Shown here: positions 43,445-52,617 of the stretch, one piece after another
Layout of the letters: every line of letters starts with the position of its first letter
How positions within the stretch are numbered: position 1 is the first letter of the stretch
From: Williamsia sp. CHRR-6
Lineage (GTDB): Bacteria > Actinomycetota > Actinomycetes > Mycobacteriales > Mycobacteriaceae
DNA length: 64,000 bases
Reading direction: 5' to 3'
Assembly (NCBI RefSeq): GCF_018474015.1
Contig: NZ_JAHCSG010000003.1
Span: 62,001-126,000 of the forward strand
Translations under genes and position numbers: made by a program
The notes under the pieces: generated by a model
The model's database searches: none
Seen by the model: only the letters and a program-made list of their open reading frames with translations
Told to the model about the DNA's origin: nothing

Positions 43445-45261
43445 CAAGCTCGGGAACCCTTCGTGCCCTGGCTGAGCGGCTGGCTCACCACCGCCAGGTC
43501 CGGGGCGACGAACCTGCCGTGATCGTCGCCGGCGCCACCGCGACCGACCCCACCGCGACGATGACCTATCGCGAGCTCGACCGCGCTGTCCACGAGATCG
43601 CAGACGCACTGGGGCAGCGCTATCCGGTGGGCTCCCGCCTCCTGCTGAGCTATCCGCACAGTGTGGAGTTCCCGGCCGTCTTCCTCGGCGCGTGCCTGGC
43701 CGGCATGGTGACCGTTCCGGTGCCTGTTCCCGGGCGTTCCCGCTACGCCTCACATCGGATGGCGGTCATCGCCCAAGACGCCGAGGCAGTTGCCATCATC
43801 ACCGCAGACATGGTGCGCGCCGAGGTGACCGAATGGGCTGTGCGCGAGAATCTTCAGTCGCTGGCCGTCGACGGACTCTCACCACTCGATCATCCGGTCA
43901 GGGATGCGCCGACCCGACCCCACCTCAGCGAGGTCGGTGGGCCCCGTTCGGATTTCCTCGACGAGCCATCGCGGACCGTGCTGTTGCAATACACCTCCGG
44001 GTCGACCAGCGCACCCAAGGGCGTGATGGTGAGCATCGCGAACCTGTTTGCCAACATCGATCTGCAAAACACTCACCTGCATCCCCAAGCGGGCACGGTG
44101 CGACGCGGCGGGTGGATTCCGCACCACCACGACATGGGTCTCATCGGGCTGGTGTTGCCCGGCATCCTCAATGGCGCTGGGTACGTGGCGCTGGAGGCCA
44201 CCGCGTTCCTCAAGCGGCCCATCAGGTGGCTCCAGATCATGTCCGAGTTCCGAGTCGGCCTGACCGCAGCACCGGATTTCGCGTATCGCCTCTGTGCCGA
44301 TCGGGTCCGCGATGACCAGCTCGACAGCATCGACCTGAGCTGTCTACTGGTTGCGGTCAACGGATCCGAACCGGTGCAGTCGAGCACGATGCGTGCGTTT
44401 GCTCAACGGTGCCAGACGACGGGATTCCTGGAGAGCTCCTTCGCACCCGCATACGGTCTGGCCGAGTCGACCTTGATCGTCTCGGGACGATCGGGGTCAG
44501 CTCCGATGAGTGTGGACATCGACGCCGACGCGCGAGAGGCCGGCCGCCTGGAGCCCGTGGCATCGGGCACCCGCGTGGCGGCCAGCGGCCCGCTGCTACG
44601 TCCGCAGGACCTCGCAATCGTCGACACACAGACCCACGCGGTGAGCCCCGACGGCTCGATCGGTGAGATCTGGCTGCGAGGGCCCAGCGTTGCCGCCGGC
44701 TACTGGGGTCATCCGCCCAGCCCAGCCGACTTCGCCGCGTACACCCCCGACGGCGAGGGCCCGTTCTTGCGCACCGGGGACCTCGGTGCGGTTCTCGACG
44801 GCCATCTCTACGTCGTCGGCCGACGCAAGGAGACCATCGTGCTGCGCGGACGCGTCTTGCACCCGCATGACATCGAACACGAGATGCGGCGACACCACCC
44901 GGAACTCGCCGGCGGGGTGGGCGCGGTGTTCCCGTTGCTGTCCGACGGCGCCGGGACCGCAGAAGTGGTGGTGGCAACCCACGAAATCCGTTCCGACCTC
45001 AGCGACAACGCTCTCGATGAGCTCACTCAAGCCATCCGGGCGACCGTGACCCGTGAGTTCGGGGTGCACGCCGCGGGCGTGTACCTGCTTGCTCCCGGGA
45101 CGGTACTGCGCACCACGTCGGGCAAGATCCGGCGAGCCGACATGCGTACCGAACTGTTGGCCGGCCGTCTGAGGCCGGTGGCAGCTCGGTTCGATTCGAC
45201 TGTTGCGCAACGGATCAGCGGGGATCTACGGCACGCGGCCACCGCCGGGGGTGTGCGATGA
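43441..45261 (+). CDS. Fatty-acyl-AMP ligase (FAAL)
   Basis: A 606-residue adenylate-forming enzyme of the FAAL/FadD32-like class. The P-loop is LLQYTSGSTSAPKGVMVS (near 181-198). WIPHHHDMGLIG and EATAFLKRPIRWLQIMSE match the FAAL pattern, and RRKETIVLRGRVLHPHDIE carries the C-terminal domain. FAALs activate free fatty acids as acyl-adenylates and load them onto an ACP rather than CoA; the ACP is encoded by the preceding gene. Four-base overlaps (ATGA) at both ends couple it to its neighbours. Confidence 0.9.
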   Translation: MTSSGTLRALAERLAHHRQVRGDEPAVIVAGATATDPTATMTYRELDRAVHEIADALGQRYPVGSRLLLSYPHSVEFPAVFLGACLAGMVTVPVPVPGRSRYASHRMAVIAQDAEAVAIITADMVRAEVTEWAVRENLQSLAVDGLSPLDHPVRDAPTRPHLSEVGGPRSDFLDEPSRTVLLQYTSGSTSAPKGVMVSIANLFANIDLQNTHLHPQAGTVRRGGWIPHHHDMGLIGLVLPGILNGAGYVALEATAFLKRPIRWLQIMSEFRVGLTAAPDFAYRLCADRVRDDQLDSIDLSCLLVAVNGSEPVQSSTMRAFAQRCQTTGFLESSFAPAYGLAESTLIVSGRSGSAPMSVDIDADAREAGRLEPVASGTRVAASGPLLRPQDLAIVDTQTHAVSPDGSIGEIWLRGPSVAAGYWGHPPSPADFAAYTPDGEGPFLRTGDLGAVLDGHLYVVGRRKETIVLRGRVLHPHDIEHEMRRHHPELAGGVGAVFPLLSDGAGTAEVVVATHEIRSDLSDNALDELTQAIRATVTREFGVHAAGVYLLAPGTVLRTTSGKIRRADMRTELLAGRLRPVAARFDSTVAQRISGDLRHAATAGGVR

Positions 45262-47051
45262 GCGCGCTGGCCGACCTCGTCGAGGTTTCAGCACCTGTAC
45301 TGCGGCCCGACCTCGGACAGCTCGATCGGGTTGCCGCCGTTGCCCACCTGCAGCAGGTCATCGCGTCCTCAGTGTCTGGCGGCGGCGCCCTGTCCGCGCC
45401 GTACACCGTCGCCAAAGATCGTCACTCGGCCTTTCCCGCAGAATCCATGCAACTGCTCGATCACGCAGGCCTGTATTCGTGGTTCGTGCCGCCGGCGGTG
45501 GGGGGACGGTTCGAGCTCCCCACCGTCATCGCTTTGCTGCGGGTGGTGTCTCGACACGACCTGACCACCGCCATCGCCTACGGCAAGACCTTCTTGGGTG
45601 CCGCGCCCACCTGGGTGGCCGGTAGTCCAGAGCAGCAGCAGGCGCTGGCGACGCGCATGGATCGACCGTCCCTGGTCACCTGGGCGCTGACCGAGCGGGG
45701 CCACGGCAGCGACCTGCTCTCCGGTGAGCTGTCGGCCGAGGCGACACCGGACGGGTACCGGCTGTCGGGCGAGAAGTGGCTGATCAACAACGCGACCCGC
45801 GCACCGCTGGTGTGTCTGCTCGCCCGGACTCGGCCCACCCCGGGCCCGCGGAGCTTTTCTCTGTTCATGGTGGACAAAGAGCAGTTGAGCCCGCAGTCGC
45901 ATCACTGCCTGCCCCCGGAGTTGCTGCACGGCATCCGCGGTGCCGACATCAGTGGTATCCGTTTCGACGGTGCCATCGTCGGTGCAGACACGCAGATCGG
46001 TTCGGAGGGCACCGGCGTGGAAACCGTGCTGCGGACTATGCAGTTGACTCGAACTGCCTGCACCTCACTGTCGTTGGGTGCTGCCGACGCTGCGATCGGA
46101 ATCGTGCGACAGTTCGTCAGTGGTCGGGTCGTCGGTGACCGGGCCCTGATCGATCGTCGCCTGGTGCGCCATGAACTGGGCTCGCTGCTCGCCGACCTGA
46201 TGATCGGAGAGGTCACCGCAGACGTGACCGCTCAGGGAGTCCACACCACCCCCGGCGAGGCCAGCATCCTGGCGGCGGTGGCCAAGGCACTCGTTCCCAC
46301 GCTCGGCGATCAGATCATTCACTCTGCGGCGTCGATGCTCGGAGCGCGGGGAATCCTGCTGGACGAGTTCGTCCACGGGCTCTTCGAGAAGATCGCACGC
46401 GACCACCGCATCGTGGCGATCTTCGACGGCAACACCGTGGTGAACCGGAATGTTCTCATCTCGCAGTTCCGCACAATCGCGCGCGCATTTCACGCGTTCG
46501 ATGGTTCGTCCATCCCGGATCACGCGAGCATCCACGTGCCGTGCCCGACATTGCAACCCGCTCACCTGTCGTTGATGTCGCGCACAGGGTGCTCGCTGCT
46601 CAACAGCCTGCCCGGCCTGCTGGATCGTCTCCTCGACTCCCCGGTGGCGCAGCACGCACCAGAGTTGCACGCAACCTGCGCCAGGTTGTCGCGGTCGGTC
46701 GACGGGCTCGTCGAGGCGATGTCAGCAACCCAGATGCCCGGGCGCAACGTGCCCGCCCAGAGCTTCGACCTGGCCGAACAGCTCGAGCTGCATGTCGCGG
46801 CCGCTGCCGCCATCACGTTTTTCAACGCCAACGGTGGTGGCGGAGCGCTCTGGTCAGACGCCCTCTGGCTGCGAGCGGTGTTGGCCCGCATCAACCTTCG
46901 ATTGCACCGAGCCGACCCCGAGGCCCAGGCGATCGGCGACGCGCTGATGCTTCACGTCGGTGCGGTGGTGGCCGACACCCCGCAGGCTGTCATGCCCGGC
47001 GTCACCACCGTCGACGGTGACGCCACCAACACGCTCGGAGTCAACCGATGA
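45258..47051 (+). CDS. Acyl-CoA/ACP dehydrogenase-like flavoprotein 1, with C-terminal extension
   Basis: A 597-residue protein; the ordinary acyl-CoA dehydrogenase (ACAD) fold takes about 400 residues and a 180-residue helical extension follows. WALTERGHGSDL and SGEKWLINNATRA are the FAD- and substrate-contact motifs. The loop carrying the catalytic base of medium-chain ACADs (YEGT) reads IFDGNTVVNRNVL here, so an Asp stands at or near the Glu position. It probably desaturates an ACP-bound acyl chain, by analogy with MbtN (FadE14) of mycobactin biosynthesis. ATGA overlaps at both ends place it next to a second, divergent ACAD with which it may pair. Confidence 0.85.
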   Translation: MSALADLVEVSAPVLRPDLGQLDRVAAVAHLQQVIASSVSGGGALSAPYTVAKDRHSAFPAESMQLLDHAGLYSWFVPPAVGGRFELPTVIALLRVVSRHDLTTAIAYGKTFLGAAPTWVAGSPEQQQALATRMDRPSLVTWALTERGHGSDLLSGELSAEATPDGYRLSGEKWLINNATRAPLVCLLARTRPTPGPRSFSLFMVDKEQLSPQSHHCLPPELLHGIRGADISGIRFDGAIVGADTQIGSEGTGVETVLRTMQLTRTACTSLSLGAADAAIGIVRQFVSGRVVGDRALIDRRLVRHELGSLLADLMIGEVTADVTAQGVHTTPGEASILAAVAKALVPTLGDQIIHSAASMLGARGILLDEFVHGLFEKIARDHRIVAIFDGNTVVNRNVLISQFRTIARAFHAFDGSSIPDHASIHVPCPTLQPAHLSLMSRTGCSLLNSLPGLLDRLLDSPVAQHAPELHATCARLSRSVDGLVEAMSATQMPGRNVPAQSFDLAEQLELHVAAAAAITFFNANGGGGALWSDALWLRAVLARINLRLHRADPEAQAIGDALMLHVGAVVADTPQAVMPGVTTVDGDATNTLGVNR

Positions 47052-48808
47052 CCGCATCGATCACCGGCGCCGCCACCACCGCAGCCCCTACCGCTCTGCA
47101 GACCTTGGAAGCGCTGCTGGGAAACCCGTGGGACGAGACCGGGCCGGTCAGCTTCGCGGCGATACTCGACGCCGACGAGTCTGCGCAGCCACTCGCGGCC
47201 GCTGAATCGCTGGTCGATCAATTCGGTCTGTCCCGCTTCTATGTTCCTGCATCGCTCGGCGGCGAGCTCCGGCGGATGGACGAGCTGATCGCCTTGCTAC
47301 GCGCGCTCTGTCGCCGCGATCCGGTGCTGGGCTTCGGGCACAGCCTCAGTTCGTTGATGGCAGCGGTCAACGTCTGGACCGTGGGCGAGGAGCACGTGTG
47401 CCGCCGCCTCGCCGAGGCGTTACTGGACGGAGAGCGAGTGGCCTGCGCGTATCACGAGCTCGCACACGGCAACAACCTCACCGGCATGGCGCTCGACGCG
47501 CGAATCGATGGCTCCGGCTGGCGCCTGACCGGGCGCAAAGAGGTGGTGACGAACATCGCGCGCTCAGACATGCTGGTCGCCTACGCCCGTACCGATTCGA
47601 CATCGTCGAGCCGCGGACACTCACTGTTCCTGCTGCGTCGGAGCACAGCTCGTAACGGCAGCATCCGCATGCTCGCCCGGTTCCCGGCGGCGGGTCTGCG
47701 TGGCGTCCAGCTCGGCGGCATCGAATTCTTCGACACGCCCGTGCCGGCCGAATCCCTGTGTGGCCGAACCGGTCAGGGATTGGAAGCGGCGGTCCGCTCC
47801 TTCCAGATCACTCGCATAGTCATACCGGCGATGGCCGTGGGCAGTCTTGACCTCGCCCTACGCGTGGCGGTTCGCTACGCCCGGGGCCGACGGCTCTACG
47901 GCAACCGCGTGGTCGATCTGGAACTCGTGCGCAGTCAGATCGCGGCCACGTTCGTTGATCTGCAGATCGCCGATGCGTTGGTGGCGGTGGCCGCACGCGT
48001 GCTACACCTTCGCCCCAGAGAAGCGAGCCTGATCGCGGCTGCAGTGAAACTGCATGTGCCACAGCTACTTCACGCAGGCACAACGCAATTGTCGGCAATT
48101 CTCGGCGCCCAGTTCTATCTCCGCGACGGCGAGAACGCGTTGATGCAGAAGCTGGTGCGCGACATCGGGCCAACCGCCTTCGTTCACGCATCGGCGTTGA
48201 CATGCCAGCAGACCATTCTTCCCCAGTTGCCACTCGTCGCGCGGCGATCGTGGACCTCCGACGGCGAGTCCGCCGCCGCCGAGCAGGCAGCCGACCTCTT
48301 CGATCTCAGCGGGCATCTCGATGATCTGGACCCCACGACCCTGGCAGTCGCACATGGTGGAACCGACATCATCCTGCCAGGTCTGGACGCGTGGCTGGGC
48401 GGGCCGGCCGCGACAGAGATCGACGGTGCGCGCAAATTGCGCAGCCAACTCCGGGCTTTCGTCGCCGAGGCCGCGGCTCTGCCGCCGTCGGCGCTGGCCG
48501 GCGACATGTCCGCCGCGCACGTCCGGCTCGTTGAGCGCTACGTGGTGCTGTTGGCTGCGGCGTGCGCTCTACAGACCTGGTCTGCCGCGGCGACCCATTC
48601 CGAGACCGCGACGCCTGACTGGTATCGGCAGTGCGTTGTCAACCGGACACTGCACAGACTCGGGCTCAGGGTCGGCTGCGATGCCGCGCTCGACGACGCG
48701 GTGATGGGTGAGATCGATCGGCGCTACGACGACGGCCTCACGTTCGATCTCGCCGCCCAACGGCTGCCATCTACGTCCACCCCACCTCCCACGGACCGCG
48801 ACCGGTGA
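47048..48808 (+). CDS. Acyl-CoA/ACP dehydrogenase-like flavoprotein 2, catalytic base apparently lost
   Basis: A 586-residue ACAD-like protein with a long C-terminal part. The contact motifs are altered: YHELAHGNNLTG replaces the usual TEPxAGSD, and TGRKEVVTNIARSD follows. YARGRRLYGNRVVDLELVRSQI is a good match to the family's FGxPIxxFQ segment. At the catalytic-base loop it reads FVHASALTCQQTIL, with His where paralogue 1 has Asp and typical enzymes have Glu. It may be a non-catalytic partner in a heteromer, as in the paired FadE proteins of mycobacterial steroid degradation (inference), or perform other chemistry. Confidence 0.83.
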   Translation: MTASITGAATTAAPTALQTLEALLGNPWDETGPVSFAAILDADESAQPLAAAESLVDQFGLSRFYVPASLGGELRRMDELIALLRALCRRDPVLGFGHSLSSLMAAVNVWTVGEEHVCRRLAEALLDGERVACAYHELAHGNNLTGMALDARIDGSGWRLTGRKEVVTNIARSDMLVAYARTDSTSSSRGHSLFLLRRSTARNGSIRMLARFPAAGLRGVQLGGIEFFDTPVPAESLCGRTGQGLEAAVRSFQITRIVIPAMAVGSLDLALRVAVRYARGRRLYGNRVVDLELVRSQIAATFVDLQIADALVAVAARVLHLRPREASLIAAAVKLHVPQLLHAGTTQLSAILGAQFYLRDGENALMQKLVRDIGPTAFVHASALTCQQTILPQLPLVARRSWTSDGESAAAEQAADLFDLSGHLDDLDPTTLAVAHGGTDIILPGLDAWLGGPAATEIDGARKLRSQLRAFVAEAAALPPSALAGDMSAAHVRLVERYVVLLAAACALQTWSAAATHSETATPDWYRQCVVNRTLHRLGLRVGCDAALDDAVMGEIDRRYDDGLTFDLAAQRLPSTSTPPPTDRDR

Positions 48809-49527
48809 ACGCGACCGCACTGATCACCGGCGCCTCACGGGGAACCGGCGCCCGCCTTGCCGCCCTCATGGCAGATGCCGATCACGACGTGGTGGTGCAC
48901 TACCGGAGCCGAGAAGTGCTGGCCCACAAAGTGGTCCGTGACATCGAAGGCCGGGGTCGGCGGGCCTGGCCCATAGCCGCGGACCTGGTTGAACCAGGCG
49001 CACCCGCGGCGCTGGCCGAGAAGGTGGCCGCCCTCACCCGCACGGTGAACGTGTTGATCCTCAACGCCAGCGGCGGTCTGGAACCAGGTCATGGGGCCGA
49101 CTACCCGACTCGGATGAATGTCACCGCCCAGGTGGCCACCCTGCGCGCGATCACTCCGCTGATGCCCGAGGGCTCCCGTGTCGTGTTCGTCACCAGCCAT
49201 CATGCACATTTCCACCCCGCCGTCGAGACGCTGCCCGAGTATCGGCCGATCGCAGCCAGCAAGCGCGCTGGGGAATCTGCCGTCCGCGATCAGATCCCCG
49301 AACTCGCCCGTCGCGGCATCTCGCTGGTGGTCGTCAGCGGCGATGTGGTCGCCCGGACCGCCACCGCGGTCATGCTCGAGCGAGCTCATCCAGACACCTT
49401 TGCGCGACGACGCGCGCGCGGTGACGACCCGCTCACCATCAACGAGTTCGCCGCCGGCGTCGCCGGCGCGGCCTTGGACCGAGACAAGCCGACCGGACAC
49501 ACGGTGTACGTCGGCGCGACCAACTGA
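48805..49527 (+). CDS. Short-chain dehydrogenase/reductase (atypical active site)
   Basis: A 240-residue SDR. The N-terminal ALITGASRGTGARLA is a clear NAD(P) loop and VLILNASGG corresponds to the NNAG motif. At the active site the classical YxxxK is replaced: the lysine in PIAASKRAGE has Ile four residues before it, and the nearest tyrosine (PEYRP) is seven before. The usual serine region reads FVTSHHAHF. A subgroup of actinobacterial SDRs shares this arrangement, as I remember. It could reduce the released aldehyde or a keto intermediate; catalysis is not certain. GTGA overlap with the preceding gene. Confidence 0.84.
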   Translation: MNATALITGASRGTGARLAALMADADHDVVVHYRSREVLAHKVVRDIEGRGRRAWPIAADLVEPGAPAALAEKVAALTRTVNVLILNASGGLEPGHGADYPTRMNVTAQVATLRAITPLMPEGSRVVFVTSHHAHFHPAVETLPEYRPIAASKRAGESAVRDQIPELARRGISLVVVSGDVVARTATAVMLERAHPDTFARRRARGDDPLTINEFAAGVAGAALDRDKPTGHTVYVGATN

Positions 49528-49571
49528 CGCACCGTTCTCTCTGCACACCTCGAGACCAAGGGACATGACCC

Positions 49572-50636
49572 ATGCAGTTCAGCCTCTTCTTCTTCGCCGC
49601 TGATGCGGCGGCGCCAGACACCGAGACGCCACGCACGGGTACGCGCGGTGACGGATACGCGCTGCTGCTCGACGCCGCACGCTTCGCCGACTCCCACGAC
49701 TTCACCGCCGTGTGGACCCCCGAGCGCCACTTCAACCGGTTCGGCGGCCTCTACCCGAACCCGTCGGTCACATCGGCGGCGGTGGCAGCGGTGACAGACC
49801 GAATCGCCGTTCGCGCCGGGAGCGTTGTTGCGCCCCTGCACGATCCGTTGCGGATAGCCGAAGAGTGGGCCGTGGTCGACAACCTCTCGGGTGGCCGGGC
49901 CGGAATCTCCTTCGGGTCGGGCTGGCACCCGACCGATTTCACGTTCGCCCCGCAGAACTTTGCTGATCGCGCCGCCATCACCGAGCAGACCATTCGACAG
50001 GTCCGCACACTGTGGTCAGGCAAGCCACTCACGCGGACCACGGCCACCGGCGAGTCCACCGAGATCGAGCTGTATCCCCGACCGATCTCCACCGACCTAC
50101 CGGTGTGGCTGACCAGTGCCGGCTCAGAGGCCACCTTCCGGGCCGCCGGGGAGATGGGGGCTGGAATCCTCACCCATATGGTCACCACCGGCCGGCCCAT
50201 CCTGGAGCGCAACATCGCCGCCTACCGCAACGCCTTTCGCCCCTGCGGCGACGCCATGCCCGAACCGCATGTCACTCTCATGCTGCACACCTTCGTCGGT
50301 GGCGATGGGTCGGCCGCGGCCGCAGCTCGAGCTGCGTTACGCACCTACGTCATGTCGTCGATGGACTTGTTCCGCAGCCGTGGGGGAAACACACCGGACT
50401 CACCTGCACACACACCGGAGCAGATCGACAAGCTGGTCGACATCAGTGTCCGGAGATTCCTCACCTCAGCAGGTCTGTTCGGTGAACCCGAGGATGGCGT
50501 CGAGCTGGTGCGCTCGTTGTCTCAATCTGGGGTCTGCGAGCTGGCATGCCTGGTGGATTTCGGGATGCCCAGCCAGATGGTGCTCGACGGGCTCGCCGAT
50601 CTGGATCGCCTACGCCAGATGTGCGCCGCGACCTGA
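49572..50636 (+). CDS. MupA/Atu3640-type luciferase-like FMN monooxygenase
   Basis: A 354-residue LLM-class flavin-dependent monooxygenase. QFSLFFFAADAAA, AVWTPERHFNRFGGLYPNPSV, AGSVVAPLHDPLRIAEEWAV and GGRAGISFGSGWHPTDF are hallmarks of the MupA-like subfamily, which occurs alone or embedded in PKS/NRPS assembly lines and oxidises carrier-bound or released intermediates with FMNH2 and O2. It lies 44 bases after the SDR with its own AAGGGA, still in the same direction and probably the same operon. The exact reaction (hydroxylation or Baeyer-Villiger) cannot be read from the sequence. A flavin reductase must come from elsewhere. Confidence 0.88.
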   Translation: MQFSLFFFAADAAAPDTETPRTGTRGDGYALLLDAARFADSHDFTAVWTPERHFNRFGGLYPNPSVTSAAVAAVTDRIAVRAGSVVAPLHDPLRIAEEWAVVDNLSGGRAGISFGSGWHPTDFTFAPQNFADRAAITEQTIRQVRTLWSGKPLTRTTATGESTEIELYPRPISTDLPVWLTSAGSEATFRAAGEMGAGILTHMVTTGRPILERNIAAYRNAFRPCGDAMPEPHVTLMLHTFVGGDGSAAAAARAALRTYVMSSMDLFRSRGGNTPDSPAHTPEQIDKLVDISVRRFLTSAGLFGEPEDGVELVRSLSQSGVCELACLVDFGMPSQMVLDGLADLDRLRQMCAAT

Positions 50637-50673
50637 CGGCGACACTTCCGGTGATCTTGTGCCGATGCGATGA

Positions 50674-51501
50674 TCAACGACGAAAGCCGATGCGCAACGC
50701 CGACACCAGCACGGTGGCCACCGTCAGCGCCGACCCGACGACCACCACGACGAGGGCAGTGTTCTGCAGATCGTCGGAGGTTTTCTCGATGATGATCTGT
50801 GCCACCTGCCGGGGGGAACTGACAGCTCCGGAGAACTCGGCCTCCGCGCGGTCACGCAGCACCCACGCCACCACATAGCTGCACACGCCTGCGATGACGG
50901 CGCCTGCCCCCAATGCCGCCAGTGACAGCGCGCGTCGGCGGGCCAAGGCCAGCGCCGCCAGCGCCGCGATCACCGCCAGCGCCGTCGAACCATAGGCCAG
51001 CCGCGTGATCTGTTGTGCCGCCTGGTGATAGCGGCCCGCCTCCAACCCACTACGCCGGGTCTCGCTGAGCGGGATGCGAATGGGACCGGTGACGCTCACC
51101 CCGGTGATCCCGAACTGTCGCACCACCCGGTTCACCATCGCCGTCAGATCGAGTTCCAGGATGTCGTTGCGCGCGGCGGCATCTCGCGGTGGTTCGAACA
51201 GAAAGTCGTGCTGTTGACCCAGCACGTCGGCGAAGTCGGCGGGGAATTGGTCGCTGCGCGTATAGGCCAAGGTGGCCGGGCGGATCACCGCCTCAGGGAC
51301 CACATCGGTCTGCGCGGCGATCTGCCGAGCGATCTCGTCGCCGATCACGGTGCGTACCTGCTGGTCGCGGGCCATGGGCTCGACGAATGAGGTGAACCCG
51401 TCGCGGTCGATCACCCGGTACTGCATCCACAACGACGGCACCGCCACCCACATCGCGATGATCGCCACCACGGTGGCCAGCAACGAAGCGAAGGTGCGCA
51501 C
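50674..51501 (-). CDS. Membrane protein of unknown function
   Basis: A 275-residue protein that I do not recognise by name. One N-terminal helix (about 5-25) is followed by an extracytoplasmic domain of some 140 residues, then three hydrophobic segments (about 178-195, 198-220 and 247-268) and a basic end, LRIGFRR. Similar one-plus-three-helix proteins occur in Mycobacteriales. GTG start. It converges on the monooxygenase gene and lies 51 bases downstream of the PPK2 gene, with no obvious functional link. Confidence 0.72.
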   Translation of the reverse strand: MRTFASLLATVVAIIAMWVAVPSLWMQYRVIDRDGFTSFVEPMARDQQVRTVIGDEIARQIAAQTDVVPEAVIRPATLAYTRSDQFPADFADVLGQQHDFLFEPPRDAAARNDILELDLTAMVNRVVRQFGITGVSVTGPIRIPLSETRRSGLEAGRYHQAAQQITRLAYGSTALAVIAALAALALARRRALSLAALGAGAVIAGVCSYVVAWVLRDRAEAEFSGAVSSPRQVAQIIIEKTSDDLQNTALVVVVVGSALTVATVLVSALRIGFRR

Positions 51502-51552
51502 CGGGTCAGACTACCGACGCCACGCGCTCTACCCGGCCTGACCGGGCCGACC

Positions 51553-52554
51553 TCACTCCTCCAACAGGTCACGGGCCCGACCCACGATCAACGGATCCGG
51601 CGTGCCCACCACCTCATGATCCTTGCCGTCATAGTCGAACAGGCTCAGCACGTGCCGCATCGCGTTCACCCGAGCCCGCTTCTTGTCGTTGCTCTTCACC
51701 ACCGTCCACGGCGCGAGGTCGGTGTCGGTGGCGGCGAACATCTCCTGTTTGGCGGCGGTGTAGTTGTCCCACTTGTCCAACGACGCCAGATCCATCGGCG
51801 AGAGTTTCCACTGGCGCACCGGGTCGACCTGACGGATGGCGAACCGGGTGCGTTGTTCCAGCGCGGTCACCGAGAACCAGAACTTCACCAGGTGGATGCC
51901 GTCGTCGATCAACATCTGCTCGAACAGCGGCACCTGCCGGATGAACCGCTCGTGTTCGGCATCGGTGCAAAACCCCATCACCCGCTCGACACCGGTGCGG
52001 TTGTACCAAGAACGGTCGAACAACACGATCTCCCCGGCCGCCGGGAAATGCTGCACGTAACGCTGGAAATACCACTGGGTCGATTCACGCTCGGACGGCT
52101 TCTCCAGGGCGACCACCCGAGCGCCGCGCGGGTTGAGGTGCTCGGTGAACCGCTTGATGGTTCCACCCTTTCCTGCAGCGTCGCGACCCTCGAACAGGAT
52201 GATGTGCCGGGCTCCGGTCTCCTTCGACCACTTCTGCAACTTGAGCAATTCGATTTGCAGCAGCCGCTTTTCGAGCTCGTAGCGGTGCCGCGTCATCCGC
52301 TCGTCGTAGGGATAGTCCTCACGCCAGGTGTCCACCACAGCGCGATCAGGCAGCAGGATCAGCCGCGGATCGTCGTCATCGGAGTCGTCGACGGTGAACG
52401 CGGAGGTGTCCAGCAGCGACACCATCTGCGCCAAATTCTCCCGTCCGACGGTTGTGCTCAGGTCGGCCAAACGGTCGACCGGCAGACCAGACCCGAACAC
52501 GTCGTGCAGGTCGGAATGGTCGGTGGTGGCGGGCCGATCACTGAGTTCACTCAC
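51553..52554 (-). CDS. ppk2: Polyphosphate kinase 2, class I-like
   Basis: A 333-residue PPK2. Walker A is FEGRDAAGKGGTIKRFTEHL (near 120-139) and the Walker B segment is VLFDRSWYNRTGVERVMGFC. The one-domain length and RHRYELEKRLLQIELLKLQKW fit class I, which transfers phosphate from polyphosphate to ADP or GDP. It differs clearly from the PPK2 at 14877, so the organism has at least two. GTG start; a 64-base gap separates it from the upstream secreted-protein gene. Confidence 0.92.
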   Translation of the reverse strand: MSELSDRPATTDHSDLHDVFGSGLPVDRLADLSTTVGRENLAQMVSLLDTSAFTVDDSDDDDPRLILLPDRAVVDTWREDYPYDERMTRHRYELEKRLLQIELLKLQKWSKETGARHIILFEGRDAAGKGGTIKRFTEHLNPRGARVVALEKPSERESTQWYFQRYVQHFPAAGEIVLFDRSWYNRTGVERVMGFCTDAEHERFIRQVPLFEQMLIDDGIHLVKFWFSVTALEQRTRFAIRQVDPVRQWKLSPMDLASLDKWDNYTAAKQEMFAATDTDLAPWTVVKSNDKKRARVNAMRHVLSLFDYDGKDHEVVGTPDPLIVGRARDLLEE

Positions 52555-52617
52555 CCGCTCACGCTAGAACCGACCCGCGACCCCGACATGTCTGCCGGGT
52601 GAACAGCGGGCGACGCC

